From: Rhynchopus sp. YZ270_cl-10
Lineage: Eukaryota > Euglenozoa > Diplonemea > Diplonemida > Diplonemidae
Direction: 5' to 3'
Assembly: GCA_964035575.1 (NCBI GenBank)
Contig: OZ037872.1
Location: 992,001-1,056,000 of the forward strand
Length of the DNA: 64,000 bases
The notes under the pieces were generated by a model that made no database searches, was not told the DNA's origin, and worked only from the letters and a program-made list of their open reading frames with translations. Of the stretch, positions 1 to 9,959 are shown in pieces (position 1 is the first letter of the stretch; every line of letters starts with the position of its first letter). The translations under genes and the position numbers were made by a program.

Positions 1-46
1 TATACACAGTATACACAGTATACACAGTATACACAGTACAGTACAG
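1..46. repeat. TATACACAG microsatellite
   Basis: Tandem copies of the nonamer TATACACAG run from the window edge and end in ACAGTACAG. The motif is related to the TACACAG heptamer array at 838-947 and the TACCCAG array at 12730-12946. Confidence 0.9.
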
Positions 47-837
47 CTGGCCAAAAGAAAAAGGTCGAAAACCACTTTTTTTTGTCAGTTTCGTGACATC
101 CCAGCCAGTTCCGGCCCCGGTCTGTCAAATCTGTGCCTCTGTATGCCTACAACATAGAGAAGTCCCCTGGTAAAAAAACAATTTTTTTTTTTCCAAAAAA
201 GGGAACCCCCAACCGATTCCCCGTGTTTCTACCGTGTTTCTACCGGTTTACCCCTCCAGTAACCGCTGCCACACCAAAAAAACAGGGAATTTTTTGGATT
301 TGGATTTCGGAATTTGGCCAAAAAGGGTCGGATTTAGAGATATCCTTGGTCGATGGTTTTGGCTGAGGCCCGGGAGTTAGGCTGAGGCCTGATTTGTGTC
401 TGGAGGAGGTGCGGGAAGGGTATGGAAAAAAAAGAAAAAACAGGGTGTTGTCAACTGTCCCAACAACACAGGCTCATCCGGGTGTGGGTAGGAATAGTGA
501 ATATGTTTTGTGATTATATTTTTTACTTTCATTTGTCTCTGGAGGGTGGGAACAACGATGGGTCTTACTTGCACAATATGTGCAGGGTCCTCAACAGGGC
601 GCGCGCTAACTTTTCGGAAAGTTCCCGAAAAAATGGATATCGGGTCCAAAAAAATGTACCTACAGGAAGTATGTGAAGGGGGTCAGAAAAATCAGGGTCA
701 TGTTACATTTCCGAGAAAATCCCGGGCTGTGGTGGGGGATATACGGAAAAATGGACAAAATTTTGGTGCCTTAAATTTTCACAAAATATGAACCCATACT
801 CGTAAACAAGGGTCATTTTCAGGTCTTTCGGACAGCC
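47..837. other. Intergenic, no gene seen
   Basis: The stretch is A/T-run rich. Short open frames here lack family resemblance and coding character. A phrase like GGTCCTCAACAGGGCGCGCG near 590 resembles one near 1285, suggesting old dispersed repeats. Confidence 0.5.
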
Positions 838-947
838 AGTACACAGTACACAGTACACAGTACACAGTACACAGTACACAGTACACAGTACACAGTACAC
901 AGTACACAGTACACAGTACACAGTACACAGTACACAGTACACAGTAC
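838..947. repeat. TACACAG heptamer array
   Basis: About 15 uninterrupted copies of the heptamer TACACAG. The array is open in three minus-strand frames only because the period is 7. It differs by one base (A/C) from the unit at 12730-12946. Confidence 0.97.
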
Positions 948-1657
948 CGTGACTTCACCGGCCAACACCGGAAAACACCGGCAAACATGGTCAAAATCAG
1001 GTGGAATATACATAAGTACATCATGGGGGGGTAGGGAACAGGTAGCGCCGCAGGCGCACGGTACCCAACTTTTTTCTTTTTTCTTTCCCCTTTTCTCTGC
1101 TTTCTTTTGATTGCGCGAGCCGATTGCTCTCCACGGTGGGGTCACATGTGTGTCCAAAAACTATCTGAAGTGCCCTTACTGTACAATATGGGATTCTCTG
1201 ATTTTCTTAAGGAAATCGTGTAATCAAAAAATTTTTGTACCGCGAAAAAACCTCGAAAAAACCGGGTGTGAGGGTGTGGATTTAGCGCGCGCCCTGGTCC
1301 TCAAGGGGGTGCAAAAAAATTTTTTATATCACGCGTGAAAATACTTTATGTGTAGAGTCTTCGAGAAAATCGATGAAAAAAAAAATGACTTTCTTTCACG
1401 GGCTTTATGAAGAAATGGCTGGAGGTGTGAAAAAAGGTTTCACTCAGTTAAAAAAAGTTTCACTCCACGTATTTCGCCTTGTATGTGTATGTTTCTGTTG
1501 TTGGTGTGTGCAGGAAAGTGGGTGGGAGTCGGGTGGGGGGTCGGGTGGGGAGTCACACAAAATATGCGGAGGAGGGTTTTAATTTTGAACGCTCAAGTAT
1601 GTTTTTGATGATGGGGGGTTTGGGTTTGGTAGGGGGATGAGGGACAAGATTACGGAA
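948..1657. other. Intergenic, low complexity, no gene
   Basis: G/T-rich sequence with no recognisable gene. It includes GCGCCGCAGGCGCACGG at about 1047, which recurs inverted at about 10140 and again at 13137. It also holds a GGGGGTGCAAAAAAA motif near 1307 that recurs at 2978, 4333, 5589 and 13537. Confidence 0.5.
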
Positions 1658-2653
1658 TTACTCTGTTGAGTTCCGAACATTCACATTGATGTCCACCTGC
1701 TGTGTTCCTCCGGCGTGTGCGGCTCCGCTTGGTTGGGTTCCTCCGGCGCCCGACAGAAAGCTTGCCATAGTAGTCTGGGAGCGGACGGAGGCGTCAAAAT
1801 ACCTCCCTGGCATGGTGGGCGTACTCCAGCCAAAGTGGTTCTGCATTTGCAGAGCAGATGCACCTGATTCTGCCGCACAGGTGGCCGAGCTTCTGCGCAT
1901 GGAGTGTCCTGTGAATCGCCCTTGGAAGCCCATTGCGGTTGCCACATCAGAAGGGATACGATAAATGGGGTTCACCCCCATTGGACCGTTTCTCAACATA
2001 CTGCCGGTCGCCTGGAGGAAGAACCTGGTGTTGTCCTTGCGAGCCCTGAGGTGGAGGTAGTCCTTGATGACCTGGAAGAAGAGTGTGCCACGCGGAATCA
2101 TCCAATGGCCAAACCTTTTTTCCGGTGCGCGCACCTTTCCGTGCTTGTAGGTCCCGAAGTAGCCGTCTTCCCGTTCCTCAAGGTCTGAGATCTTCATGTC
2201 ACAGAGTTCGCTGCAGCGTGCACCGCTCGTGAACGCCATGGCGACGTAGCACTTCCGAACCACCCAGTACGGCGTGTTTAATGTGTCATTCTCCAGGAAG
2301 GCCTCAACTTGAGCTGTCGTCATAACTGATGCCTGACGGATGTCCTCATTCCTGGCATAGCCCTTCAGCAATTGCGCAATGCGAGGAAACACCTTCAAGC
2401 TGAATGCGTAGTTGATCTGGGTGCACTTGTTTAGCTTGCTGTAGGTGCAGAACAGCGTGGTGCCCTTCAGCCCCTTGTCGCGGAGGCTCTTCAGGTAGGC
2501 AACGTAGTGGTGCTCTTGGGGTGTGCCTGACGTCAGCCTGTTGAACTTTTTGAATTTTCCCCACTCCTTGAGATAAGCTTCACCCGATGGAAGTTGCGTG
2601 AGAAGTTCGTCGTAGGTGTTGTCCATAGCGACTTCCTTTACAGTGCGAGGCAT
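1658..2653 (-). CDS. Tyrosine recombinase (integrase)
   Basis: A 331-residue protein that begins at an ATG and looks whole. The C-terminal half carries the tyrosine recombinase signature: R146 in SGARCSEL, H250 and R253 in GHSMRRSS, W276 in HFGW, and the presumed nucleophile Y285 in GRYFD. The N-terminal ~100 residues would be the helical core-binding domain. By family knowledge it would cut and rejoin DNA through a covalent 3-prime phosphotyrosine and serve as integrase for the surrounding element. The last ~35 residues are a Gly/Ala/Gln-rich tail. Crypton-type YR elements are an alternative family. The presence of polymerase and capsid-like genes nearby favours a Polinton-like virus. Confidence 0.85.
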   Translation of the reverse strand: MPRTVKEVAMDNTYDELLTQLPSGEAYLKEWGKFKKFNRLTSGTPQEHHYVAYLKSLRDKGLKGTTLFCTYSKLNKCTQINYAFSLKVFPRIAQLLKGYARNEDIRQASVMTTAQVEAFLENDTLNTPYWVVRKCYVAMAFTSGARCSELCDMKISDLEEREDGYFGTYKHGKVRAPEKRFGHWMIPRGTLFFQVIKDYLHLRARKDNTRFFLQATGSMLRNGPMGVNPIYRIPSDVATAMGFQGRFTGHSMRRSSATCAAESGASALQMQNHFGWSTPTMPGRYFDASVRSQTTMASFLSGAGGTQPSGAAHAGGTQQVDINVNVRNSTE

Positions 2654-2752
2654 GTTTTTCTTGATGTGTGAGTGTGATGTCCCTGTCGTTTGTTCTTATT
2701 TCTCAAATCCTACACATAAAGTATTTTCAAATGTAATATAAAATCACGTATT

Positions 2753-2932
2753 CGATGAAAAAAGCAGCTTTTTTTCACTTACCAACCATTTCGTGGACTC
2801 GTTCACCATTTATTGCACTCGCTGCGCTCGTACAATAAATTTTACATACCACCCTCGCTTCGCTCGGGTGGTATTCTTTCACTCTTCCACGAAATGGTTG
2901 GTGCGTGAAAAAAAGTCTACTTTTTTTCATCG
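2753..2932. repeat. T-shaped compound palindrome
   Basis: The outer arms (about 2753-2797 and 2888-2932) are imperfect reverse complements sharing CCAACCATTTCGTGGA. Between them sit two separate hairpins: 2808-2840 (ATTTATTG/CAATAAAT) and 2846-2874 (ATACCACCC/GGGTGGTAT). Both loops carry CTCGC-type GC motifs. Folded, it gives a stem with two side hairpins. It lies just upstream of the recombinase gene. Confidence 0.85.
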
Positions 2933-2999
2933 GAATAAATAGTTATTTGCACCCAAAAAAAAAAAAAAAAATTCGGGGGGTGCAATATCTATTTATTCG
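2931..2999. repeat. Palindrome with A-run loop
   Basis: Arms of about 22 bases (GGAATAAATAG... and ...CTATTTATTCG) enclose GCACCC, an A run and GGGGGGTGCA. It directly abuts the palindromes on both sides. Confidence 0.75.
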
Positions 3000-3159
3000 A
3001 CTTTTTATACAGTAGTTTTATTTTGCGATAATTTCACGCATTAATTTTCGATGCGAGTGCGGTTAATTTACCGAGCGCAGCGAGGCAAATTGAGCTCACG
3101 AGCATCGAAAATTAATAAGTGAAATATCGCAAAATAACTACTGTATAAAAATTCGAATA
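2994..3159. repeat. Long imperfect palindrome
   Basis: The outer arms pair TATTCGA with TCGAATA and continue for about 65 bases through the CAGTAGTTTTATTTTGCGAT type sequence. The apex holds GAGCGCAGCGAG between AATTTACC and GGCAAATT. It is the third palindrome in a row. Confidence 0.85.
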
Positions 3160-3290
3160 GGTAATTTTAATTTGCGTGTTAAATAAAGTTCTAGTGGGGG
3201 CTCTGTTGGAAAAGGGTAACTTATTTGTTGTGCGATCCATTAATGATGATGACTGTGACAACGCGATAATTTCGTGGGAACATTAAAAGA

Positions 3291-3355
3291 GAAAGGTTTG
3301 TAAGATGATCCTCAGCCTCTCGTGCTTAGGATCACATCACCTTAAAAAAGAGGGG
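3291..3355 (-). other. Small hairpin element (CGAGAG loop)
   Basis: Read on the minus strand, a C/T-rich tract and AAGGTGAT are followed by the stem GATCCTAAGC/GCTGAGGATC with the 7-base loop ACGAGAG, then ATCATCTTACAAACC and TTTC. The stem is 10 bp with one mismatch at 3307-3333. It shares loop, flank and tail with the copies at 15282 and 55612. Confidence 0.75.
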
Positions 3356-3426
3356 TGGGGCGAACAGATAAAAGCGAGTGGTTATGAGGTACTTTTTACG
3401 GTGCGACTCAGGGATATGATGAGAAT

Positions 3427-3795
3427 TTGTTGAAACCGCATTTGGTGTATGAAGGGACAGAGACAGTGCCTCCTATGTTGTCACTTCCGGGGTCTGCTGC
3501 AGGGTGGGCGATCCAGGCGCAGGAGATTCAACAGCATTCGCAACATCGTGGTGATGCTGGACCGCTCCTGCCCCCGCCCCCGGCAAATTCACTGTATGGT
3601 GCGCAGCCTCCATGCCCGCCTTCTGATGGCCCTGCCGCTCCACAACGTGACACAATCCCTGAGCCATACGGACCGATGAGGATGATTTCCTCTACCACAA
3701 CCAGGAGCAAGAGCAAAGAAGAGCTGGCCGTGCTTCTCAAACGCGTTGCTACCACCACCACCACTCCTCGGTGGAAGATGCCTAAACGTAACTAA
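3427..3795 (+). CDS. Hypothetical proline-rich ORF
   Basis: A 122-codon open frame in a locally GC-richer segment inside the inverted-repeat-bounded piece. The middle is Pro-rich, followed by a Ser/Thr stretch and a basic end. The frame does not begin at ATG. No family is recognised. It could be a degenerate part of the virus-like element or chance. Confidence 0.2.
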   Translation: MLKPHLVYEGTETVPPMLSLPGSAAGWAIQAQEIQQHSQHRGDAGPLLPPPPANSLYGAQPPCPPSDGPAAPQRDTIPEPYGPMRMISSTTTRSKSKEELAVLLKRVATTTTTPRWKMPKRN

Positions 3796-4371
3796 CCGTC
3801 TTCGCTATGTGCGCTACACGCAACGAGTGGTCACGAATCGCAGACTCGTGCCAGTTGTGTGGCTAAACCTCTCTGCTTGGGTTTTTGGGTGGAAAAACGT
3901 GGGTTGCGTGTCACTGCAATGGGGGGCACGTGTGCACCACCCTATGTGGCCCACACAAGGTTCTGACACCCCGGCATCGCGTTTCCCACCCCACATACTC
4001 GGGTGTGGTCTCAAAAAATCGTTTTTTGGTTTGAAACTCGAGGTTTCTGGTGAGAAGTGCCTGTTTTTCCTGTACAAAAATACAGTGAAATTATCCCGAA
4101 AACAAATCACGCCACTGGCGCGAACAAAATAAAAAAAAATCACGGTCCTATGTATTTTCCCACAGAAAAATAAAAACACAAGTGAAAAAAAGTGAAAATA
4201 CCGTGAAAAAAAGTGCCTCCACAGTAGTTTTATTTTCCGATAAAACATCATAGACAAATTATCGACAATTAAAATTACCCTTTTCCAACGGAGCCCCACT
4301 AGAACTTTATTTAACAAGTGAATTAAATATTTTTGCACCCCCCCCCAAAAAAAAAAAAAAAGTTTTTTGGT

Positions 4372-5086
4372 GGGGAGATCCGGGTGCCCGCAACAACAAT
4401 ATTCACAAGCAATCACAAAAAAAAAAATCCTCTTCACAAAAAATCACAAACAATCACAAACAAAAAATCTTATTCACACAAAATCACACAAAATCACAAA
4501 AAATAAATCCTATTCACAAAAAATCACAAACAATCACAAAAAATAAATCCTATTCGCAAAAAAACACAAACGATCACAAAAAATCACAAAAAAAAAATTC
4601 TATTCACAAACAATCACAAAAAATCACAAACAAAAAATCTTATTCACAAAAAATCACACAAAATCACAAAAAATAAATCCTATTCACAAAAAATCACAAA
4701 CAATCACAAAAAATCACAAAAAATCACATCCACTTTTTGTGATTTTTTGTGATTTTTTGTGATTGTTTGTGATTTTTTGTGAATAGGATTTTTTTTTTGT
4801 GATTGTTTGTGATTTTTTGTGAATAGGATTTATTTTTTGTGATTTTGTGTGAATAAGATTTTTTGTTTGTGATTTTTTGTGATTGTTTGTGAATAGGATT
4901 TTTTTTTTTGTGATTGCTTGTGATTTTTTGTGATTTTTGTGATTTTTTGTGATTTGTTGTGAATAGAATTTTTTTTTTGTGATTTTTTGTATTTATTTTG
5001 TGTGATTTTGTGTGATTTGTTGTGATTTGTTGTGATTTTTTGTGATTTTTTGTGAATATTGTTGTTGCGGGCACCCGGATCTCCCC
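4372..5086. repeat. 715-bp foldback of TCACAAAAAA repeats
   Basis: The ends are an exact inverted pair: GGGGAGATCCGGGTGCCCGC at 4372 and its complement ending at 5086. The left half is a tandem array of TCACAAA(A)n with periodic TCCTATTCACAAA. The right half is the same array in reverse complement, with the centre near 4729. The structure resembles Foldback-type elements, whose long inverted arms consist of short tandem repeats. Confidence 0.9.
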
Positions 5087-5101
5087 ATTTGGGGCGAAAA
5101 A

Positions 5102-5320
5102 AATTTTTTGAGGGGGTATTTCAGGCTTCAGCAGGGATTCTCTGGCTTTTCGTCAGCACCACAACGGACACAGCCAAGCACCACTCGGTGGCTGTCACAC
5201 TCACAATGTGTGAAAGTGGTGCCAGGGATGCTCCCTGCGATTGTTGCCACCTTTAGCAATTCCAGGAAAGCAAGCGAAGTGATTATGTGGAAGTGTATTT
5301 CGTTTTATGCATGGGTACTG
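5102..5320 (+). pseudogene. hAT-like transposase fragment
   Basis: In one frame the stretch reads TTRWLSHSQCVKVVPGMLPA followed by IVATFSNSRKASEV. This matches the TRWLSH...L...V.TF pattern in the middle of hAT-superfamily transposases. It is isolated: there is no start, no DDE context and no C-terminal domain next to it. It directly follows the foldback at 4372-5086 and is cut off by a GCGAGCG-type GC motif at about 5331. A dead scrap is the likeliest reading. Confidence 0.4.
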
Positions 5321-5330
5321 AGTGTAATTT

Positions 5331-6030
5331 TCCGCTCGCTGCGCTCGCGGAAAGACACCCCAATGGGAAATAAAAAAACGGGCGCGGGAAAATTTTTTTG
5401 AGCCTCCCACGATTTCACAAAAACCCCAAAAAAAATAGCGCCAGGCCCTGGTTTCCCCATTTTCCCGTGAATTTTCACACCTCTTCCAACTTTGTCAGGG
5501 AGGAGCGCGCGCGAAGCGCGCGCGACGACCTCTTGTGTGGGGAGAAAGCTCGGAATGGACTTTTCTGAAGGGTTTTGTACAGAAAAAAATTTGCACCCCT
5601 AAAATTCCCAGAGGGGGGTGCAGGCTGAGGACCCTGAATATGTGGGGGGAAAAAAAAAACCGTCCTATGAGTTGAGTGTATGTTTCTGGTGCTTTGAGTC
5701 AGAACGAGGGGCTTTTGGTGTTATTTTTATATTTTTCCTTTCCCAAACAAAACAAACAAAGGGTGTCGACACTAATACAACCAAGTTTTCAAACAAAACA
5801 AATTCAAAAAAACAGACCTCCTTATGAGAATATTGTTTTCTTTCTCTTTTTCACAACACACTCACCACACTCAGACAGGAGTACAACAAACTACACAAAT
5901 GGGGAGGATGACAAATTATGGTTCAAAAGAACCCGTGGTATAGGCCTACAGGGGAACGCCACGTAAAATAAAGACGGGGGCGAGGTACAAGAAGAAGACT
6001 GGATGGATTGAGTCAGATTATGATTTTTCT
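5331..6030. other. Spacer before polymerase gene
   Basis: Contains GC motifs (CGCTCGCTGCGCTCGCGG near 5333; GCGCGCGAAGCGCGCGCG near 5506) and a GCACCCC/GGGGTGC hairpin near 5591-5623. No supported gene. Confidence 0.4.
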
Positions 6031-9000
6031 ATGTTTACTGACTACACGCTTCCTACAACGGAGCAACAAGTCAAACACTTCCTGAAGGAAAACAAGAACA
6101 CATCAATTAGCATATATGGTATTGACGCTGCAGGCAAGTTCCATGTGTTGAGGCACGAGAAGTCCCCAAAGGAAGACCACATCAACCTCCTCTTCCATGA
6201 CAACCACTACATGCTGATCAAGAACCTGAGCAAGATGATGGGTGATAATAACAAATATGTGTGTCCCAAGTGTTTGTCAGTCAAGAAGGATACCAAGAAG
6301 GAGATTGATGCACACCTTGAGTCATGCAACGAGAAACCAACACAGAGAACACAAATGGCAAGGTCCGCTATTATTGAGTTCTCCGAGAAGAAGATGAAGA
6401 ACAAAGAGATGAAGCCATTCATTATTACGGCAGATTTCGAGAGCTTCCTTGACACAAGAGACCAGGATACATCATACAGCAAGACAAAGACGCAGACAAC
6501 CATTCTCCAAACCCATCGTGCAGCCTCTTTCTCCCTAAAGCTTGTACCCGACACTTCACTCAACTTTACAGGTAAAACACTTTACACATACACACCTTCA
6601 GATCAAGATGATGCAGTTGAGTACGAGATTGACTTACTTGGTCAATTCAACAATGCCTGCCAGGAGATAGCCGAGGACGTTGCAGCATTCATGACCACAA
6701 GCCAGAAGGAGTATGGTAGCATTGATAGTGCATGCATCGCATTTACAGCTGAAGATAAGGACAGACATGAAGAAGCCAAGAAGTGTGCATTCTGCAACAA
6801 GACCTTTAACTTCCAAAACATCAAAGTCAGAGACCATTGCCATTTGACTGGGAAGTACAGAAGGGCCTTGTGCTCTTGGTGCAACCTCAACAACAAGACA
6901 GAGTACAACATCCCCATCTACTTCCACAACGCAAGAGAATGCGACAACAACTATATCTTCAAGATGCTGAAGCAGTATGACTCAAATGGCGTCAATGTTC
7001 TGAACACCAACAGCCAAACAACAATGCTGATCAAGATGGACAAGTACACGAAGGTCAAGGTAAATCATGGGAAGGAGATTAAGAATAGGAAGATTTCGTT
7101 CCAGGTGAAGGATAGTCTACAAGTCATGGCGTCTTCGTTGGACACGCTGTTGAAGAACTTACCCCATGATCAGAAGGTACATCAGCTAGACTACATCAAG
7201 ACCGCACACAGGGATATTGACGTGAATGATAAAGGCATGCTTGACCTCTTGTTGGGTAGAGGAGTGTTTCCGTATTCGTACTTCGACAGTCCCAAGAAGC
7301 TAAGTGGATCACTACCATCGAAAGACCTATGGTATGACTGTCTAAGGCAGGATGACATCAAACAAGAAGACTACGATAAAGCCTGCAGAGTGTGGAACAC
7401 CCTAAAGTGCAAGACCTTCAAAGACTACCACGACTTCTACCTCAACATGGATGTGCTTGGTCTTGCAGACGTCCTACAGGCACAAAGGAAGAACCTCCAC
7501 ACAACACATAAGCTGGACATTTGTCACTACTGCAGTCTCCCGAGCTTCAGCTATGATGCATGGCTACTGAAGCAACAAGAAGATGATGTGAAGATGAAGA
7601 CCCTGAAGGACCCAGAACTATACGAGTTGTTTGAGGATCAAAAGCGTGGAGGGTTTACATGCACTGTGAAGAGACACTGCAAGGCCAACAACAAGCACAC
7701 AAGAAGCGCAGACAACCAAGGCAAAGAAGGTGACACACACCTGTTGTACATTGACGCAAACAACTTATACGGGTGGGCTATGTGCAAGAAGCTTCCCTAC
7801 GATGATTTCAAGCTGATGGAATGCAAGAGTTTGGATGAGACTGAGAAGATGATTGCCGACTACAACCCAGATAGTGACACAGGTTATGCTCTAGAAGTTG
7901 ACCTTGAGTACCCTTTGAGCCTCCACGACAAGCACTGGGACTTCCCTCTTGCACCGTACAATAGGACTGTTAGAAGTGGAGAGCTGTCAGACTACCAGAG
8001 GAAAGTACTTGATGATGAGAAGCATGCAGAGGGTGGGAAGCTTATTGCAGACTTCAAAGACAGAGTGAAGCAGACATACAACATTGAGTACTTGCAGTTC
8101 CTCCTCAGGCAAGGTCTGAAGTTGACGAAGGTCCACCGCATTGTCTCATTCAAGCAGGACAACATCATGAAGCCATACATCGACAAGAACAGTGCACTGA
8201 GAGCACAGGCAAAGAACGATTTCGAGAAGGACCTGTACAAGTTGCTCAACAACTCCATCTATGGGAAGACCCTGGAAAATGTCCGTGGTAGGACAGAGAT
8301 GAAGAACATCCCTTACGACAAGACAAAGTGGGTGAAGGGGAAGGAGGTTCCAATGACAGAGGAGGAAATCAAGGAGTACATAGCAAAACATCAAAGCAAA
8401 CCATTCTTCAACTGCAACACTGTCGACCTGAAGAGTAGCAAGATACTTCAATTCATGCAGGGGGACGTCACTCTTGACAAGGCTGTTTACATTGGCTCAC
8501 AAATCCTGGACTACAGTAAGCTTCTCATGAACAGCTTCTTCTACGACACCCTCATCCCACATTTCGGAAGAGAGAACGTGACCATGGCCTACACCGACAC
8601 TGACAGCTTTGTGCTGGAGATAACAACAAAGGATCTTGATGAGGAGCTTGCCAAGCTGTCTGCGGACTTTGACTTTAGCAGCTACCCAACAACCCACGAG
8701 CTGTATGACGTAAACAACAAGAAGGTCCCAGGGAAGTTCAAAGATGAGCTGGCTGGTGATGTGATGGTTGAGTTCATTGGCTTGAGGGCAAAGTGTTATG
8801 CCTACTCAACGATCAAGAAGAACGACGACAACAAGGCCAAGGGTATAGCAAAGTCTGTCAGTAAAACTCTCAACCTGGACACCTATCGAAGTACCCTTGA
8901 ATCCCACAAGAAGCACGTTGTGACGATCAACAGCATCGAGAAGAGGGATCACGAGCTGCATACAGTGAGGTCTCAGAAGATAGCATTGAGTGCCTTCGAT

Positions 9001-9051
9001 GACAAGAGGTATATTTGCGAGGATGGAGTTACCACAAAGGCCTACCGATAA
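6031..9051 (+). CDS. Protein-primed type B DNA polymerase (Polinton-like)
   Basis: A long 1006-residue protein that looks whole. Visible parts in order are an N-terminal CxxC...HxxxC zinc-finger-like motif, the exonuclease motif TADFESF, a CxxC...HCH...CxxC insert, the palm motif YIDANNLYGWAM, the fingers motif NNSIYGKTLEN, and the catalytic YTDTDS. This arrangement is typical of polymerases of Polintons, adintoviruses and Polinton-like viruses, which copy linear DNA from a terminal protein. The zinc insert with VRDHCHLTGKY is a hallmark of this branch. It sits between the recombinase and the capsid-like remnant and is the clearest marker of the element. Cytoplasmic linear plasmids carry related enzymes but not this context. 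Confidence 0.9.
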   Translation: MFTDYTLPTTEQQVKHFLKENKNTSISIYGIDAAGKFHVLRHEKSPKEDHINLLFHDNHYMLIKNLSKMMGDNNKYVCPKCLSVKKDTKKEIDAHLESCNEKPTQRTQMARSAIIEFSEKKMKNKEMKPFIITADFESFLDTRDQDTSYSKTKTQTTILQTHRAASFSLKLVPDTSLNFTGKTLYTYTPSDQDDAVEYEIDLLGQFNNACQEIAEDVAAFMTTSQKEYGSIDSACIAFTAEDKDRHEEAKKCAFCNKTFNFQNIKVRDHCHLTGKYRRALCSWCNLNNKTEYNIPIYFHNARECDNNYIFKMLKQYDSNGVNVLNTNSQTTMLIKMDKYTKVKVNHGKEIKNRKISFQVKDSLQVMASSLDTLLKNLPHDQKVHQLDYIKTAHRDIDVNDKGMLDLLLGRGVFPYSYFDSPKKLSGSLPSKDLWYDCLRQDDIKQEDYDKACRVWNTLKCKTFKDYHDFYLNMDVLGLADVLQAQRKNLHTTHKLDICHYCSLPSFSYDAWLLKQQEDDVKMKTLKDPELYELFEDQKRGGFTCTVKRHCKANNKHTRSADNQGKEGDTHLLYIDANNLYGWAMCKKLPYDDFKLMECKSLDETEKMIADYNPDSDTGYALEVDLEYPLSLHDKHWDFPLAPYNRTVRSGELSDYQRKVLDDEKHAEGGKLIADFKDRVKQTYNIEYLQFLLRQGLKLTKVHRIVSFKQDNIMKPYIDKNSALRAQAKNDFEKDLYKLLNNSIYGKTLENVRGRTEMKNIPYDKTKWVKGKEVPMTEEEIKEYIAKHQSKPFFNCNTVDLKSSKILQFMQGDVTLDKAVYIGSQILDYSKLLMNSFFYDTLIPHFGRENVTMAYTDTDSFVLEITTKDLDEELAKLSADFDFSSYPTTHELYDVNNKKVPGKFKDELAGDVMVEFIGLRAKCYAYSTIKKNDDNKAKGIAKSVSKTLNLDTYRSTLESHKKHVVTINSIEKRDHELHTVRSQKIALSAFDDKRYICEDGVTTKAYR

Positions 9052-9099
9052 GTCTTCAATATACATATCTCTGCGATATGTATGTCTCTTATAGCAGTC

Positions 9100-9906
9100 T
9101 TACAGCACAGCACTGACCTCTTGCACAATCCCTGTCTTCAGGTTAAAGTCAACAACCTTATCGTAGTACACCAAACAATACAGGTACATGTCGTAGCTGG
9201 CCTCTCTCTCAATGTTCACTGTCAAGGTGTTTGCCTGGGTGCTTGAGACGCTGTCTTGGTTCAATGTGTTCTGAAGGTCAAAGCAGTACATGGGGTAGTA
9301 CTTCCAGTCGTTGTAGGAGAGCAGACCTTGAGTGGTGAACCCCATTCCCTCAGGATCCTTGTAGGCACTATGCATCTTCATGTACTCCTTGTAGGCAGAC
9401 TCCCACTTGTTCTTACCCACCTCAATTTCAAGATCCTTGCTTGGCACCTTGATGCCGTTCAGGTCAACAGAGATCTTCCTCACCATACCACTGTCAAAGC
9501 GCGACATATCATGCTCTTGACTCGTTTCCCTGTTTTTCGTTTGGCAGAAGATGATTGCACGTTTGATCCTTGTGTGCGACTTGATTGGTACAGGCCAGGA
9601 GATGTATGTGTCGCCAGCTGCAAACTCCTTCCTCTGAATTTGTGAAGACTCAAAGACTGCTTGCACCATACCAGACTTGTTGATGTAGCTGAGAACTCCA
9701 GCGAGCGGTGAAGGAGCCAAGGTGACACGAGGCATCCAGATCCTCATACCATACCCAACCCAGTTCAAGGCACGGTCACTAACCCCAGAAGAGCGAAGAA
9801 CTAGAGCACTGTCATCATTCACCTCAAAGTTGAACTCCATAGGTATGTTGGTGAACATCTTCTTGTGGTGCTGGAATATGTTGAAGATAAGACTGAGAGG
9901 AACCAT
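9100..9906 (-). pseudogene. Capsid-like protein remnant (jelly-roll type)
   Basis: The minus-strand product resembles the C-terminal jelly-roll part of Polinton/adintovirus major capsid proteins. Cues are DLNGIKVPSKDLEIEV, then a YxxYxxM stretch, then W-K-Y-Y-P-M-Y-C-F-D-L and a closing strand-rich segment before VVDFNLKTGIV. The order mimics the family pattern of a self-named surface loop, an acidic linker, an FDLT-like strand and a final YYDK/F-D strand. It faces the polymerase gene tail to tail with 48 bases between. It looks incomplete as a capsid gene. The assignment rests on pattern resemblance only. Confidence 0.5.
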
Positions 9907-9959
9907 GCAGTGTATCTCTCTGTTCCCCGCAAAAAAAAAAATACAGTTCCGTATGTTCC

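Larger units (their letters stand above)
3161..4317. repeat. Segment bounded by ~50-bp inverted repeats
   Basis: The sequence at 3161-3220 (GTAATTTTAA... GTTCTAGTGGGG... GGAAAAGGGTAA) recurs inverted at 4267-4317. Between them are a small hairpin element and a 122-codon open frame. It may be a small nonautonomous element within the virus-like region. Confidence 0.6.

Noticed and set aside
1681-1947. Short frames overlapping the recombinase gene
   Set aside because: Shadow frames of a clear coding region.
4700-5090. CRISPR-like array
   Set aside because: The repeats are simple TCACAAA units without unique spacers and form one big palindrome. The genome is eukaryotic.
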